Both the position numbers and the translations under genes were made by a program. A stretch of DNA of 64,000 bases from Thermoanaerobacterales bacterium 50_218. Lineage in GTDB: Bacteria > Bacillota > DSM-12270 > Thermacetogeniales > Thermacetogeniaceae. Under the pieces are notes generated by a model. The model saw nothing but the letters and a program-made list of their open reading frames with translations, made no database searches and had not been told where the DNA came from. Numbering within the stretch: the first letter of the stretch is position 1; every line of letters begins with the position of its first letter. The stretch is from NCBI GenBank assembly GCA_001508855.1, contig LGFL01000003.1:1-64000 (forward strand), given 5' to 3'. Below are positions 1 through 7,696 of this stretch, in pieces.

Positions 1-21
1 TAGTTTCTCTGGAGGTAATCA

Positions 22-1650
22 GTGGCAGTATATACGATTAACGGAAGTGACTTCAAACGACTGCTTCGAGCGGCTTCAGCTTATCTGAGCCAATCAGAAG
101 AGAGGATCAATTCTTTAAATGTTTTTCCCGTCCCTGATGGAGATACAGGGACGAATATGCATCACACACTGCATGCTGCAGTAGAGCAGGCGGAAAAGGC
201 TGGTAGTGATCATCTGGGTGTTGTTGCCCACGCTGCTGCAAAGGGAGCCTTACTGGGTGCTCGCGGAAATTCGGGGGTGATCTTGTCACAGTTCCTGCAC
301 GGGTTTGCCAATTCCCTGAAAGAAAGGGAAGAGGCCACCGCAAGGGAGATCACCAAAGCGTTTCAGGAAGGCTCCGAAGTGGCCTGTAGAGCAGTGTTGC
401 GGCCTGTGGAGGGCACCATTCTCACGGTCATTAAGAAGTTTTCGGAAGGGGCTTCGAGAGCTCTATCCGGGAGTGAAAACTTGCTGAAGATTCTGGCAAG
501 TGGACTGAAAGAAGCCCAGAGAGCTCTCGAAAATACTCCCAACCAGTTGCCAGTACTGAGGGAGGCCGGAGTCGTTGATGCTGGTGGTAAGGGGTTTGTG
601 GTGATTCTGGAGGGAATACTTTTCTCGTTAAAGAAAACCCAGGAAAATCATTACCCCCACACCATAAAAGATCTTCCTGAAGAAAAAACTCTTCCCCAGG
701 AACATGTGCTGGGACAATCCAGGCTTGCCTACTGCACCGAATTTTTAATCAAGGGGTCTTCTCTTCCATTAGAAAAAATTAAAGAAGAACTACGCCCCTG
801 TGGTGACTGTCTGCTGGTAGTAGGCGACAGCAACTTGGCCAGGGTGCACATCCACACCAATCATCCCGGAAATGTTCTCGAATACTGCTTAAAGTTCGGT
901 TCCCTCCACGACATTAAGATCAACAACATGCTTGAACAGCAAGAGGAAATGAGCAAGAAAAGAGAGGCCGGTAATACTCAACGAAGCAAAAATTTTGCAA
1001 TCATCTCTGTGGCTTCAGGAAATGGTTTAACTGAAATCATGAAAGAAATGGGAGCAGATGTTGTGGTCACTGGAGGTCAGACCCTGAATCCAAGTGCTGG
1101 CGAAATCTTAAGAGCCATTGAGACTCTCCCTTCCAACCAAGTAATCGTTCTTCCTAATAACAAGAACATTATCCACGCTGCCAGGCAGGCGGGAAAACTT
1201 TCTACAAAGAAGGTCGTGGTAATCCCAACGAAAAGTATTCCCCAGGGGTTGGCAGCACTCTTGACGCTCCATCCTGAAGATGACCTGGACCTTGCCAGCG
1301 AAAAGATGAGAAATGCTCTTAGCAACGTCCTTACTGGGGAGATCACTAAAGCAGTTCGCAATGCCACTTACCGCGGGATGGAGATAGATAAAGGTGAATT
1401 TATCGGGATCTGGGAAGGAGAAATACGAGTCAAGGGGAATGATTTGGAGGAAGTGCTGGAGGAGCTCCTGAGGACAACTGGTGTTCTGGAAGATGAAGGA
1501 AGACTGATCACCTTTTATTTTGGCAAAGATGTCGATATGTCCAGAGCAACGGAAATTTACGAAAAGTTAAGCAGAAACCATCCCCAGCACGAGTTTGAAA
1601 TTCATCACGGTGGGCAGCCTGTCTACCACTTGATTATCTCGGTCGAATAA
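22..1650 (+). CDS. fakA: Fatty acid kinase, ATP-binding subunit (DhaL/DegV-fold fusion, YloV family)
   Basis: 542-residue protein of the FakA/YloV family, which phosphorylates fatty acids held by a DegV-type (FakB) carrier so that exogenous fatty acids can enter phospholipid synthesis. The N-terminal DhaL (dihydroxyacetone-kinase L) domain shows NVFPVPDGDTGTN at residues 33-45 and GARGNSGVILSQ at 79-90, which form the Mg-ATP site. The C-terminal half is the family's extra alpha/beta domain. The start is GTG, with GGAGGT at 11-16. The next gene, 31 bases downstream on the same strand, is a DegV protein, so kinase and lipid carrier are adjacent. The family assignment is firm; use of fatty acid rather than another DegV ligand is inferred from the Staphylococcus system. 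Confidence 0.9.
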   Translation: MAVYTINGSDFKRLLRAASAYLSQSEERINSLNVFPVPDGDTGTNMHHTLHAAVEQAEKAGSDHLGVVAHAAAKGALLGARGNSGVILSQFLHGFANSLKEREEATAREITKAFQEGSEVACRAVLRPVEGTILTVIKKFSEGASRALSGSENLLKILASGLKEAQRALENTPNQLPVLREAGVVDAGGKGFVVILEGILFSLKKTQENHYPHTIKDLPEEKTLPQEHVLGQSRLAYCTEFLIKGSSLPLEKIKEELRPCGDCLLVVGDSNLARVHIHTNHPGNVLEYCLKFGSLHDIKINNMLEQQEEMSKKREAGNTQRSKNFAIISVASGNGLTEIMKEMGADVVVTGGQTLNPSAGEILRAIETLPSNQVIVLPNNKNIIHAARQAGKLSTKKVVVIPTKSIPQGLAALLTLHPEDDLDLASEKMRNALSNVLTGEITKAVRNATYRGMEIDKGEFIGIWEGEIRVKGNDLEEVLEELLRTTGVLEDEGRLITFYFGKDVDMSRATEIYEKLSRNHPQHEFEIHHGGQPVYHLIISVE

Positions 1651-1681
1651 ACAGATGGAAGTTTGAACTCGGGAGGTAAAT

Positions 1682-2539
1682 GTGTTGCAAAAGGTTGGCA
1701 TCGTTACTGACAGCACCGCAGACATCCCTGAAAATCTTGTCCAGGAACTGGGCATTACTGTTGTCCCTCTGAAAGTCATTTTCGATGATCAGGAAGTGTT
1801 GCGTGATGGTGTGGATATTAAAGCAGAGGAGTTCTATCCTCGCCTCCAAAAAGCAAAAAACCTCCCCCGCACATCACAACCGACTCCTGCTGAATTTGCT
1901 GCTGCTTATGAGGATTTAGCAGCTAAGTATGAGACGATCATTTCCATTCACATCTCTTCAAAAATGAGTGGGACAATTCAATCTGCGAGAACAGGTGCAC
2001 AGATGGTCCCAGGCGCGGATATTGAAGTCATAGATTCCACCTATGTGAGCATGGGATGTGGCTTCATTGTTCTCGAAGCCGCAAAAGCGGCGCAAGCTGG
2101 CAAAACGAAAGAGGAAATTCTCTTCCTCGTCAATGATATGATTTCCAAGATGCTTGTCTATTTCATTCCCGAAACACTGGAGTACTTAGAGAAAGGGGGA
2201 AGAATCGGCAAAGCTCAGGCTTTTGCAGGGACCCTCTTGAACATCAAACCGATAGTGTATATAACAGAAGGGATCATCCACCCGTACGAAAAAGTGAGAG
2301 GCAGAAAAAGGGCTATTGACCGTCTTGTTCAAGTGGTTTCAGAAAAAGTTGGAAGGGAACAGGTGCTGTGTGCTCTTGCCCACGGGATGAACCCAGAAGG
2401 GGTCGAAGAATTGCGCAAGAAAGTAGTGACCCAAATCAATGTTATTGAAAAACCGATTGTTTACGTTCCTGGAGCAATAGTAGGCACCCATTCGGGGCCT
2501 GGAGTGCTGGGGCTCATCTGTTGCCCATTACCAACATAG
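1682..2539 (+). CDS. DegV family fatty-acid-binding protein (FakB-like)
   Basis: 285-residue DegV-family protein. These bind a fatty acid and present its carboxylate to FakA. Visible hallmarks are TDSTADIP near residue 10, the SSKMSGTIQSA loop in the middle and GRIGKAQAFAG followed by LNIKP in the second half, as expected for the lipid-binding cleft. The start is GTG (GTG TTG CAA), preceded by GGGAGGT at 1671-1677. It lies just after fakA with no promoter-sized gap, so the two are probably co-transcribed, and a clear intrinsic terminator follows. Chain-length preference cannot be read from sequence. Confidence 0.88.
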   Translation: MLQKVGIVTDSTADIPENLVQELGITVVPLKVIFDDQEVLRDGVDIKAEEFYPRLQKAKNLPRTSQPTPAEFAAAYEDLAAKYETIISIHISSKMSGTIQSARTGAQMVPGADIEVIDSTYVSMGCGFIVLEAAKAAQAGKTKEEILFLVNDMISKMLVYFIPETLEYLEKGGRIGKAQAFAGTLLNIKPIVYITEGIIHPYEKVRGRKRAIDRLVQVVSEKVGREQVLCALAHGMNPEGVEELRKKVVTQINVIEKPIVYVPGAIVGTHSGPGVLGLICCPLPT

Positions 2540-2558
2540 CAAAAATAAAAGAAATTGA

Positions 2559-2583
2559 AGCCGCAGGGTTTGATCCTGCGGCT
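2559..2583. terminator. Bidirectional intrinsic terminator between convergent genes
   Basis: A 9-bp perfect stem (AGCCGCAGG / CCTGCGGCT) with a 7-base loop. It is followed by a pyrimidine- and T-rich run on the + strand (after degV) and by a longer T-rich run on the minus strand (after the small gene at 2607-2840). It separates two convergent transcription units. Confidence 0.8.
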
Positions 2584-2606
2584 GTTCTCTTTCCTCGACT
2601 GTCGAT

Positions 2607-2840
2607 CTATTGTTGCTTATTCTCTTTGGGTTGGGCTTCGTTCCTTTCAACTTGAGGCTTCAGTCTCCTGCCTGTATCTCTCACAGGCCCGTATTCTTGG
2701 GCGATTTCCATGTCTCTTCTTCTCTTTTCCTTCTTTTCAGGTTCGATCTCTTTACCTGTTTCGATATCCAATCTGCTCAGAGGACTAAAAACATCCCTCA
2801 ATCCTTTCCTGGTGGCCTCTTGGTTCTTGTTTTCTGGCAT
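2607..2840 (-). CDS. Small highly charged protein of unknown function
   Basis: 77 codons, not recognised. It is probably a real gene because the ATG at 2840 is preceded by a strong SD (AAGGAGTG, 7 bases away) and the frame ends just before a terminator that also works in this direction. The product is very hydrophilic, rich in Lys, Arg, Glu and Gln, without hydrophobic segments, cysteines or a signal peptide. The middle is a run of alternating acidic and basic residues (EPEKKEKRRRDMEIAQ) and the tail is Gln/Lys-rich, suggesting a disordered or nucleic-acid-associated protein. It is the last gene of the ylm-type cluster. No function is proposed. Confidence 0.6.
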   Translation of the reverse strand: MPENKNQEATRKGLRDVFSPLSRLDIETGKEIEPEKKEKRRRDMEIAQEYGPVRDTGRRLKPQVERNEAQPKENKQQ

Positions 2841-2920
2841 TCAAGCTCACTCCTTCTTCTGTTGATTCTAGTAGTTATTATGAACCAAAAGGCACCAGGT
2901 TTATACATTGAATTACGAAA

Positions 2921-3214
2921 TTACGAACCTTCTATCAGACGGATTGCTTCCTCGGGAGTTATTCCTTCGATCTTCACGAGCTTTGTCCTACTGGTCACAC
3001 CTCGGACAATTTTTACTTTACCGGTTCCACACTCAAAAAGTCGTCCCAAAAATTCCTGGAGTTCTCTATTTGCTTCACCTTTCACCGGAGGAGCTTTCAC
3101 CTTGATCTTCAGAGCATCACCAACAACCCCCACAACTTCGTTCTTTGGTGCCCCAGGTTGGACCTTGAGCTGAAGACAAATGCCATCTTTATCGGTTTTC
3201 AGCCATGACCTCAA
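2921..3214 (-). CDS. DUF167 family protein (YggU)
   Basis: 97-residue YggU/DUF167 protein, a small conserved alpha/beta fold of unknown biochemical role often encoded next to yggT. The family pattern is clear: WLK then DGICLQLKVQPGAPKNEVVG near residues 4-28, KIKVKAPPVKGEANRELQEFL in the middle, and VRGVTSRTKLVKIEG near the end. The start is TTG at 3214 with only a weak SD; no ATG or GTG in frame keeps the conserved N-terminus. A 9-bp inverted repeat lies immediately upstream. Confidence 0.85.
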   Translation of the reverse strand: MRSWLKTDKDGICLQLKVQPGAPKNEVVGVVGDALKIKVKAPPVKGEANRELQEFLGRLFECGTGKVKIVRGVTSRTKLVKIEGITPEEAIRLIEGS

Positions 3215-3222
3215 TTCTTCGA

Positions 3223-3251
3223 CCTGGTTGGTCTAAAAGTTCCCAACCAGG
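3223..3251 (-). repeat. 9-bp inverted repeat (hairpin) just upstream of yggU
   Basis: CCTGGTTGG (3223-3231) and CCAACCAGG (3243-3251) form a perfect 9-bp stem with an 11-base loop, ending 8 bases before the yggU TTG start. No T-run follows in the minus direction, so it is not a standard terminator. It could limit translation of yggU or stabilise the mRNA; its role is inferred only from position. Confidence 0.55.
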
Positions 3252-3288
3252 ATTAACCCCCTTTCTCATTTGTTGCTAGTTAGTTCAA

Positions 3289-3570
3289 TTATAGGAAAAC
3301 GCTGTTAATCAGGGCAACCAGCAACCACTTGCCCAGCTCAAGAATAATGATTGCCACAAGAGGTGAAAAATCAAGGCCAACTCCTGTCCCAGGCAGGAAG
3401 CGCCGGCACAATGCCAGGAGAGGCTCAGTAATTTCGTAGATAAACCTGATTACAGGGTGGTAAGAACGAGGTCGGAAATAAGAAATAATCACCCTTGCGA
3501 TGATCAGCCAGATGTATATTTCAACAGCAATTGAAACAACATCTACAAGGAAGTAGCCTATCCTCGCCAC
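3289..3570 (-). CDS. YggT family membrane protein (YlmG-like)
   Basis: 93-residue YggT/YlmG family protein with two hydrophobic membrane segments (about residues 8-30 and 65-90). The connecting loop carries the conserved RVIISYFRPRSYHPVIRFIYEITEPLLALCRRFLP-type pattern (part shown: YEITEPLLALCRRFLP). These proteins sit next to sepF in many Gram-positive ylm clusters and are linked to division or nucleoid organisation, without a known reaction. The start is GTG at 3570 with GGAG about 10 bases upstream. It lies between proC and yggU, same strand. Confidence 0.85.
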   Translation of the reverse strand: MARIGYFLVDVVSIAVEIYIWLIIARVIISYFRPRSYHPVIRFIYEITEPLLALCRRFLPGTGVGLDFSPLVAIIILELGKWLLVALINSVFL

Positions 3571-3590
3571 TTTGTTTCACTCTCCTCGTT

Positions 3591-4409
3591 TTAATTATTC
3601 TGGAGTTCCCTTGCTCGCCGCGTTGCTGCCTCGACTGCGCTGATGAATGTCCCCCGAGTCTTGTTCTCTTCCAGCACGTGCAGTCCAGCAATCGTGCTTC
3701 CGCCAGGGGAAGCCACACGGTCCTTAAGAACCGCTGGGTGTTCACTAGTCTCCTCGACCATTCTGGCTGCACCGATGACTGTTTGTACTGCCAGTTTGAG
3801 GGCTACTTGACGCGTTAACCCCACTTTCACACCACCATCTGCAAGTGCTTCGATGACCAAAAAGACATAGGCAGGCCCACTTCCACTTAGTCCGGTGACA
3901 GCATCCAGATTTTCTTCAGGAAGAGTAATCACCTTGCCGATTGCTCCGAAAAGGGTCTCCGCTTTTTCCTGTTCATCTTTTCCAGCATAGCTCCCAAGGG
4001 CAAGAGCGGTGACTCCTTCACCGATCAAGGCTGGTAAGTTCGGCATCGCTCTGATCACAGGGATACCTGAAGGTAGATGTTTCTCCAGAAAGGCCAGAGA
4101 GATTCCTGCAGCCACAGAGATCACTAAATGGCCCGAATGAAGCACAGGATTGATTTCTTTCAAGACTCCCTCGACCTGACCTGGTTTGACAGCACAAATA
4201 ACTACTTCTCCGGAGGCAGCAGCTTCGGCATTGTTTTCGGTAACCTTTACTCCAAAGCGCTCTTCCAGAATCTCAAGGGGCTCTTTTCTGATGTCACTGA
4301 CAACGAGGTCACTGGGCTTCATCAACTGGGCCTTTAAGATTCCGGCGACGAGAGCACTACCCATTGCCCCGCCACCAATTACGGCAACTTTGTTGCATTT
4401 TCCGCTCAT
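3591..4409 (-). CDS. proC: Pyrroline-5-carboxylate reductase
   Basis: 272-residue ProC, which reduces 1-pyrroline-5-carboxylate to L-proline with NAD(P)H in the cytoplasm. The N-terminal Rossmann motif is GGGAMGSALVAGIL (about residues 12-25). The C-terminal dimerisation and substrate region shows the family signature GLSGSGPAYVF and then SPGGSTIAGLHVLEE. The length is normal. The ATG overlaps the sepF stop (ATGA), so the two are translationally coupled. proC inside the ylm/sepF cluster is common in Clostridia. Confidence 0.93.
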   Translation of the reverse strand: MSGKCNKVAVIGGGAMGSALVAGILKAQLMKPSDLVVSDIRKEPLEILEERFGVKVTENNAEAAASGEVVICAVKPGQVEGVLKEINPVLHSGHLVISVAAGISLAFLEKHLPSGIPVIRAMPNLPALIGEGVTALALGSYAGKDEQEKAETLFGAIGKVITLPEENLDAVTGLSGSGPAYVFLVIEALADGGVKVGLTRQVALKLAVQTVIGAARMVEETSEHPAVLKDRVASPGGSTIAGLHVLEENKTRGTFISAVEAATRRARELQNN

Positions 4410-4861
4410 AACTTCCGCTCCTTTTCCTCAATTTTTCGTAGCAGGCTGTTTCTCGAAGAATCTACTCCCGAGTCACCAGGCAATATGGTTACATTGCTGG
4501 GGACGAAAAGAAATGTGTCTGCTGTTATTTTGCTGGTGCTTCCTCCAAGTGCGAAAACAGCGCCACTCAGAAAGTCAATAATTCTCCTTCCCACATCTTT
4601 TGAGGTTTGACTCAGGTTAACCACGACCGGTTTGCGGTTCCTGAGGTGACTGGCCAGTTGTTCTACATCTTCAAAACTCGTAGGGGAAACCACAACTATT
4701 TTCATTTCGGGATTGGTATGGAGACTAAGAACCGGTGTCTTTCTGTGCGACCTGTTTTCAGCTAATGGCAGAGATTCTCCTTCATCATCTTCTTCGTAAT
4801 TGTCACCAAAACCAATGAGCGATATGATCTTTTCAAACCATTCTCGCCCCACAGGCACCAC
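4406..4861 (-). CDS. sepF: Cell division protein SepF
   Basis: 151-residue SepF (YlmF), which anchors FtsZ to the membrane and arranges filaments at the septum. The first ~15 residues form the expected amphipathic segment (WFEKIISLIGFG), followed by an acidic linker and the C-terminal core. The core contains RNRKPVVVNLSQTSKDVGRRI and DFLSGAVFALGGS (parts shown), the FtsZ-binding and dimer region. The start is GTG at 4861 with AGGAAGG just upstream. It follows yggS by 18 bases and overlaps proC by 4. ftsA and ftsZ lie 8 kb away, so both membrane tethers of FtsZ are encoded in this window. Confidence 0.92.
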   Translation of the reverse strand: MVPVGREWFEKIISLIGFGDNYEEDDEGESLPLAENRSHRKTPVLSLHTNPEMKIVVVSPTSFEDVEQLASHLRNRKPVVVNLSQTSKDVGRRIIDFLSGAVFALGGSTSKITADTFLFVPSNVTILPGDSGVDSSRNSLLRKIEEKERKL

Positions 4862-4879
4862 CCTTCCTGCTCATTTGAG

Positions 4880-5575
4880 TTAGTTGCAAAGTGGTTCCGA
4901 GAAGATAGCACTGCCAATCCTCACTATTGTGGCACCCTCTTCAACAGCCACTTCGAAGTCAGCGCTCATCCCCATCGAGAGGTGCATCAAGTCAAGCCAA
5001 GGTTTTTTCTTGGTGAATTCGTCTCTAAGCTGGCGTAATTTCCGAAATACAGGACGAACCGTTTCAGGGTCTGGCGAGTAAGGAGCAATGGTCATCAGTC
5101 CACACACTTCCAGGCCTTTGAACTTTCTTAATTCCTCCAGGAAGTAGTCAAGTTCAGAAGGTGAGATTCCATGTTTCGTCGGTTCACCTGAAACGTTCAC
5201 TTGAACCAGCACTTTCCACGAAGTCCCTGAACGAGTAGCAAGCTTCTCAAGAGTTTGTGCCAGTTTTAAACTGTCCAAAGAATGGAGGAGTTTTATTTTT
5301 CCTACCAGGTATTTAGCCTTATTCCTCTGGAGATGCCCGATAAAGTGCCACTCTACAAGGTCGCCGAGAACTTGATGTTTTTGTTGGAACTCCTGGACCC
5401 GGTTTTCACCGAAATCCTTGACCCCACATGAAAGAGCTTCCTTGATACGTTCTGGAGCAACCCCTTTACTGACGGCAACGAGCTTTACCTGAGAAGGATC
5501 GCGGCCAACGCGTTCTGCAGCTCTGGCGATCTTTTCCTGAACCAGGGCCAGGTTTTCAGCAATTCCTGCGCACAA
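4880..5575 (-). CDS. PLP homeostasis protein, YggS/YlmE family
   Basis: Pyridoxal-phosphate-binding protein of the YggS/PROSC/YlmE family, a single-domain TIM barrel that buffers PLP rather than catalysing a known reaction. The PLP lysine lies in KLVAVSKG. FIGHLQRNKAKYL, the LMTIAP strand and SMGMSADFEVAVEEGATIVRIGSAIF match the phosphate-binding end of the family. A longer frame begins at 5608, but the TTG at 5575 is preferred: AAAGGAG lies 8 bases upstream, and it gives the usual ~230 residues beginning with the conserved ENLALVQEKI helix. It sits upstream of sepF as in Bacillus. Confidence 0.9.
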   Translation of the reverse strand: MCAGIAENLALVQEKIARAAERVGRDPSQVKLVAVSKGVAPERIKEALSCGVKDFGENRVQEFQQKHQVLGDLVEWHFIGHLQRNKAKYLVGKIKLLHSLDSLKLAQTLEKLATRSGTSWKVLVQVNVSGEPTKHGISPSELDYFLEELRKFKGLEVCGLMTIAPYSPDPETVRPVFRKLRQLRDEFTKKKPWLDLMHLSMGMSADFEVAVEEGATIVRIGSAIFSEPLCN

Positions 5576-5638
5576 GATCTCATCTCCTTTCTGACAACTT
5601 CGCTGCAAATGGTCTGATTCCTTCTAGACTGGAAAATA

Positions 5639-6634
5639 TTATAATTTTTCGATCTTCTTCAACAACCAGGGATTCACAACGACTTCTTCCCCGGGAGCGA
5701 TCCCGGTGACGACCGCTTTATCTCCTACCTTTCCTGTCACTTCGACCTTTTTGAATTGATAACCACCGAGGGATGCCAGATATACCCCTTTAGTCTCTCC
5801 TTTCTGGTAAATTGCAGCAGCAGGGATTACAACTCCTTCTAGCTTTTGAGAGACTAACTTCAGACGGAAAGATCTCTGGTGCGGCAGGTTGAAAATTCCT
5901 TTAGTGACCTCAACAGCGATGAAGCAGAAGTCTTCTCTTTTCCAGACCCGAAGGACTTTTCCCCTACCCTCCCCCTGTTCCCACTCTAAATCTACCTGCT
6001 GGCCCTCGGCAACAGCAAAACTGCCTTTATCTTTAATCCTGATCACCACGCAGGGGTTGACCAAATCGTCAACAATCTTGAAGACTACGTCCCCGGTTTT
6101 TACTGTAAGGGGAGCTTGTTTTTCCTTAGTGGACTCGACTTGAGGGAACAATAACTCGAAATTCAACCTCTCCCAGTTGTTCGGAACGAGAACTTCTTCC
6201 CATCCATCCCAGTGATACCATACGGCACCGGCAACAGGAGCTGTCAGGGTGTAAGTGCCAGGTTTTCCTGAAAGATCAGGGAAAATCTGCAAAGAAGCAA
6301 CCGGGGTATGAGCGGGAACCCTTGTTTTTTCACTGATGTGACGGGTAACTGTTCCCGGCAGAGGAGCTCTTACCAAAACCTCATTACGCAAAATTATTCC
6401 TTCCCCCTCATGGTGAACACAGAGTTCCCCGACCTCGGCAATAGTGGTGTGCACAGCATGAATTAGGCAAAAGCGGTAAACTTCTCGGAGACCTAGAAAC
6501 AAAAGGTAGCCGGAAACGAGGAAAAAAACTCCTAAAATTAATGAAATTCGTAACCTTCGCCACCAGGCTTCTTTCTTTAACCTTTTTCTCCTCAAAGAAA
6601 CACGGTTGTTGGAAACGATGCTGCTCTGCCTCAA
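5639..6634 (-). CDS. HlyD-like membrane-anchored protein of the ylm cluster
   Basis: 331-residue protein with a basic N-terminus (KRLKKEAWWRRLR), one transmembrane helix at about residues 28-48 and a long extracytoplasmic part. That part resembles periplasmic adaptor (HlyD/biotinyl-lipoyl) proteins: LVRAPLPGTVTRHI and APVAGAVWYHWDG look like the two half-lipoyl motifs, and EGVVIPAAAIYQKGETKGVY is typical of the membrane-proximal domain near the C-terminus. No ABC transporter or efflux partner is nearby; it is the first gene after a terminator, reading into yggS-sepF. A wall-facing role linked to division is plausible but inferred. The start is TTG with GGTGG upstream. Confidence 0.65.
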   Translation of the reverse strand: MRQSSIVSNNRVSLRRKRLKKEAWWRRLRISLILGVFFLVSGYLLFLGLREVYRFCLIHAVHTTIAEVGELCVHHEGEGIILRNEVLVRAPLPGTVTRHISEKTRVPAHTPVASLQIFPDLSGKPGTYTLTAPVAGAVWYHWDGWEEVLVPNNWERLNFELLFPQVESTKEKQAPLTVKTGDVVFKIVDDLVNPCVVIRIKDKGSFAVAEGQQVDLEWEQGEGRGKVLRVWKREDFCFIAVEVTKGIFNLPHQRSFRLKLVSQKLEGVVIPAAAIYQKGETKGVYLASLGGYQFKKVEVTGKVGDKAVVTGIAPGEEVVVNPWLLKKIEKL

Positions 6635-6711
6635 CGAAGATCAACCACCATGTTCAGGTTCACTTCTTCAAATACGCTGTTTCAGAAGAAAGTTCCTGCA
6701 TAACAGAGAGA

Positions 6712-6741
6712 AAACAAAAAAAGTCCCAACTTCATGGGACT
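6712..6741 (-). terminator. Intrinsic terminator after the sigG-spoIIR-ylmC unit
   Basis: A 7-bp stem (AGTCCCA 6722-6728 with TGGGACT 6735-6741) and a 6-base loop, followed in the minus direction by TTTTTTTGTTTT. It lies 39 bases past the ylmC stop. Confidence 0.85.
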
Positions 6742-6779
6742 AACCCCCTTGACAATGTCAAACCTGCTAGAAATCAGGA

Positions 6780-7025
6780 CTAATGGGAGGGATTAACTTC
6801 TACAAGAATTACATCAATACCAATCTTAACGATCTTTTCCCAAGGGACGATTACCTCCTCGTTTCTCGCCAAAAAACTCAGAAACCGACTGTTTCCCGGT
6901 AAAACGAGAGCACGAACCCTGCCTGCTTCGAGATCGATCTCAATGTCCTTGATTGTTCCCAGGCGCTTCCCGTCAAGAACATTGATCACATCCCGAACCC
7001 GAAGCTCTGAAATCTTTACCACCAC
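6780..7025 (-). CDS. YlmC/YmxH family PRC-barrel sporulation protein
   Basis: About 81-residue single PRC-barrel protein of the YlmC/YmxH family, found in spore formers. Conserved elements are KISELRVRDVINVLDGKRLG, TIKDIEIDLEAGRV, LPGN and VPWEKIVKIGIDVILVEV (parts of one barrel). The reading frame can open at GTG 7031, but GAGGGG abuts that codon. The GTG codons at 7025 or 7022 have normal spacing and match the family N-terminus. It lies 51 bases after spoIIR and is the last gene before a strong terminator. Its biochemical role is unknown. Confidence 0.82.
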   Translation of the reverse strand: MVVKISELRVRDVINVLDGKRLGTIKDIEIDLEAGRVRALVLPGNSRFLSFLARNEEVIVPWEKIVKIGIDVILVEVNPSH

Positions 7026-7082
7026 CGCCACCCCCTCAAAATAATATATGAAGGAGAGTGACAGTTTGTGCGGCTCTGAATG

Positions 7083-7676
7083 TCAGGAATTCAACAACTT
7101 GGCCAGATGGCTTTCTGACTTCTGGAGCCAATCATAGAGGCGCATTCGCACTGATGAAAACGTTTCCCTGGCTTCACTTGTTTCGGTAGCTTCACCGGAA
7201 ACGTCTACAAAACAGAGAGGAGGAAAAAGGACACACCACCAATTAGCACCTTCACCATTACCAAGTATTACCTTTACGGCCTGGTATTTACCGGCAGGCA
7301 GAACAAGCTTCCCGTAAGCACGGGTTGGAAAAACGTGTTCCCCAATGTCTACCCTTACCGGATATGAAGATCCTGTATCCGCCACAGCTGCGCTTGCTAG
7401 TCTGAGCAACTCTTCCTTTTCACTGGCAACTACTTTGTATGCTTCTTCGCAAGTGCTGACGCTCTTGAACTTGTCTTCGAGGAAATTCATAAGAGCGTCC
7501 CGAACACGGTATTTGGTTTCCTGGTCGTGAGGGTTGTTGCTGTTGGCGATTACGTGAAATCTGATGAGGTTATCTGGGGTATATGCCTTTCTGGAAGCAA
7601 TAAAAAATTTTAGACTGCATATCCACCCAACAAGCACAACCAGCAAGAACAAAGCAGCTTTTCTTTTTTCCCTCAT
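7083..7676 (-). CDS. spoIIR: Stage II sporulation protein R
   Basis: 197-residue SpoIIR, the secreted forespore signal that activates the SpoIIGA protease in the mother cell and so triggers pro-sigma-E cleavage. It has a short basic N-terminus, one hydrophobic export segment (about residues 9-27), then the family core: IRFHVIANSNNPHDQETKYRVRD (partly shown), LPAGKYQAVKVILGNGEGANWWCVLFPPLCF (key motif GEGANWWCVLFPPLCF). It starts at ATG 7676, 20 bases after sigG, so it probably shares the forespore promoter at 8503-8531. In Bacillus spoIIR is sigma-F dependent and unlinked; placing it behind sigG gives the same timing. Confidence 0.92.
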   Translation of the reverse strand: MREKRKAALFLLVVLVGWICSLKFFIASRKAYTPDNLIRFHVIANSNNPHDQETKYRVRDALMNFLEDKFKSVSTCEEAYKVVASEKEELLRLASAAVADTGSSYPVRVDIGEHVFPTRAYGKLVLPAGKYQAVKVILGNGEGANWWCVLFPPLCFVDVSGEATETSEARETFSSVRMRLYDWLQKSESHLAKLLNS

Positions 7677-7696
7677 ATTTTCTTTCCTCCGTATGC

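Noticed and set aside
2610-3173. 187-codon + strand frame over the small gene and yggU
   Set aside because: It crosses two minus-strand genes with good start signals; the product is low-complexity and has no SD.
6749-6761. Palindrome TTGACAATGTCAA between ylmC and its terminator, resembling two head-to-head Spo0A boxes
   Set aside because: Each half is one base off the 0A consensus, and it sits downstream of a gene and just before a terminator, so a regulatory role is unlikely.
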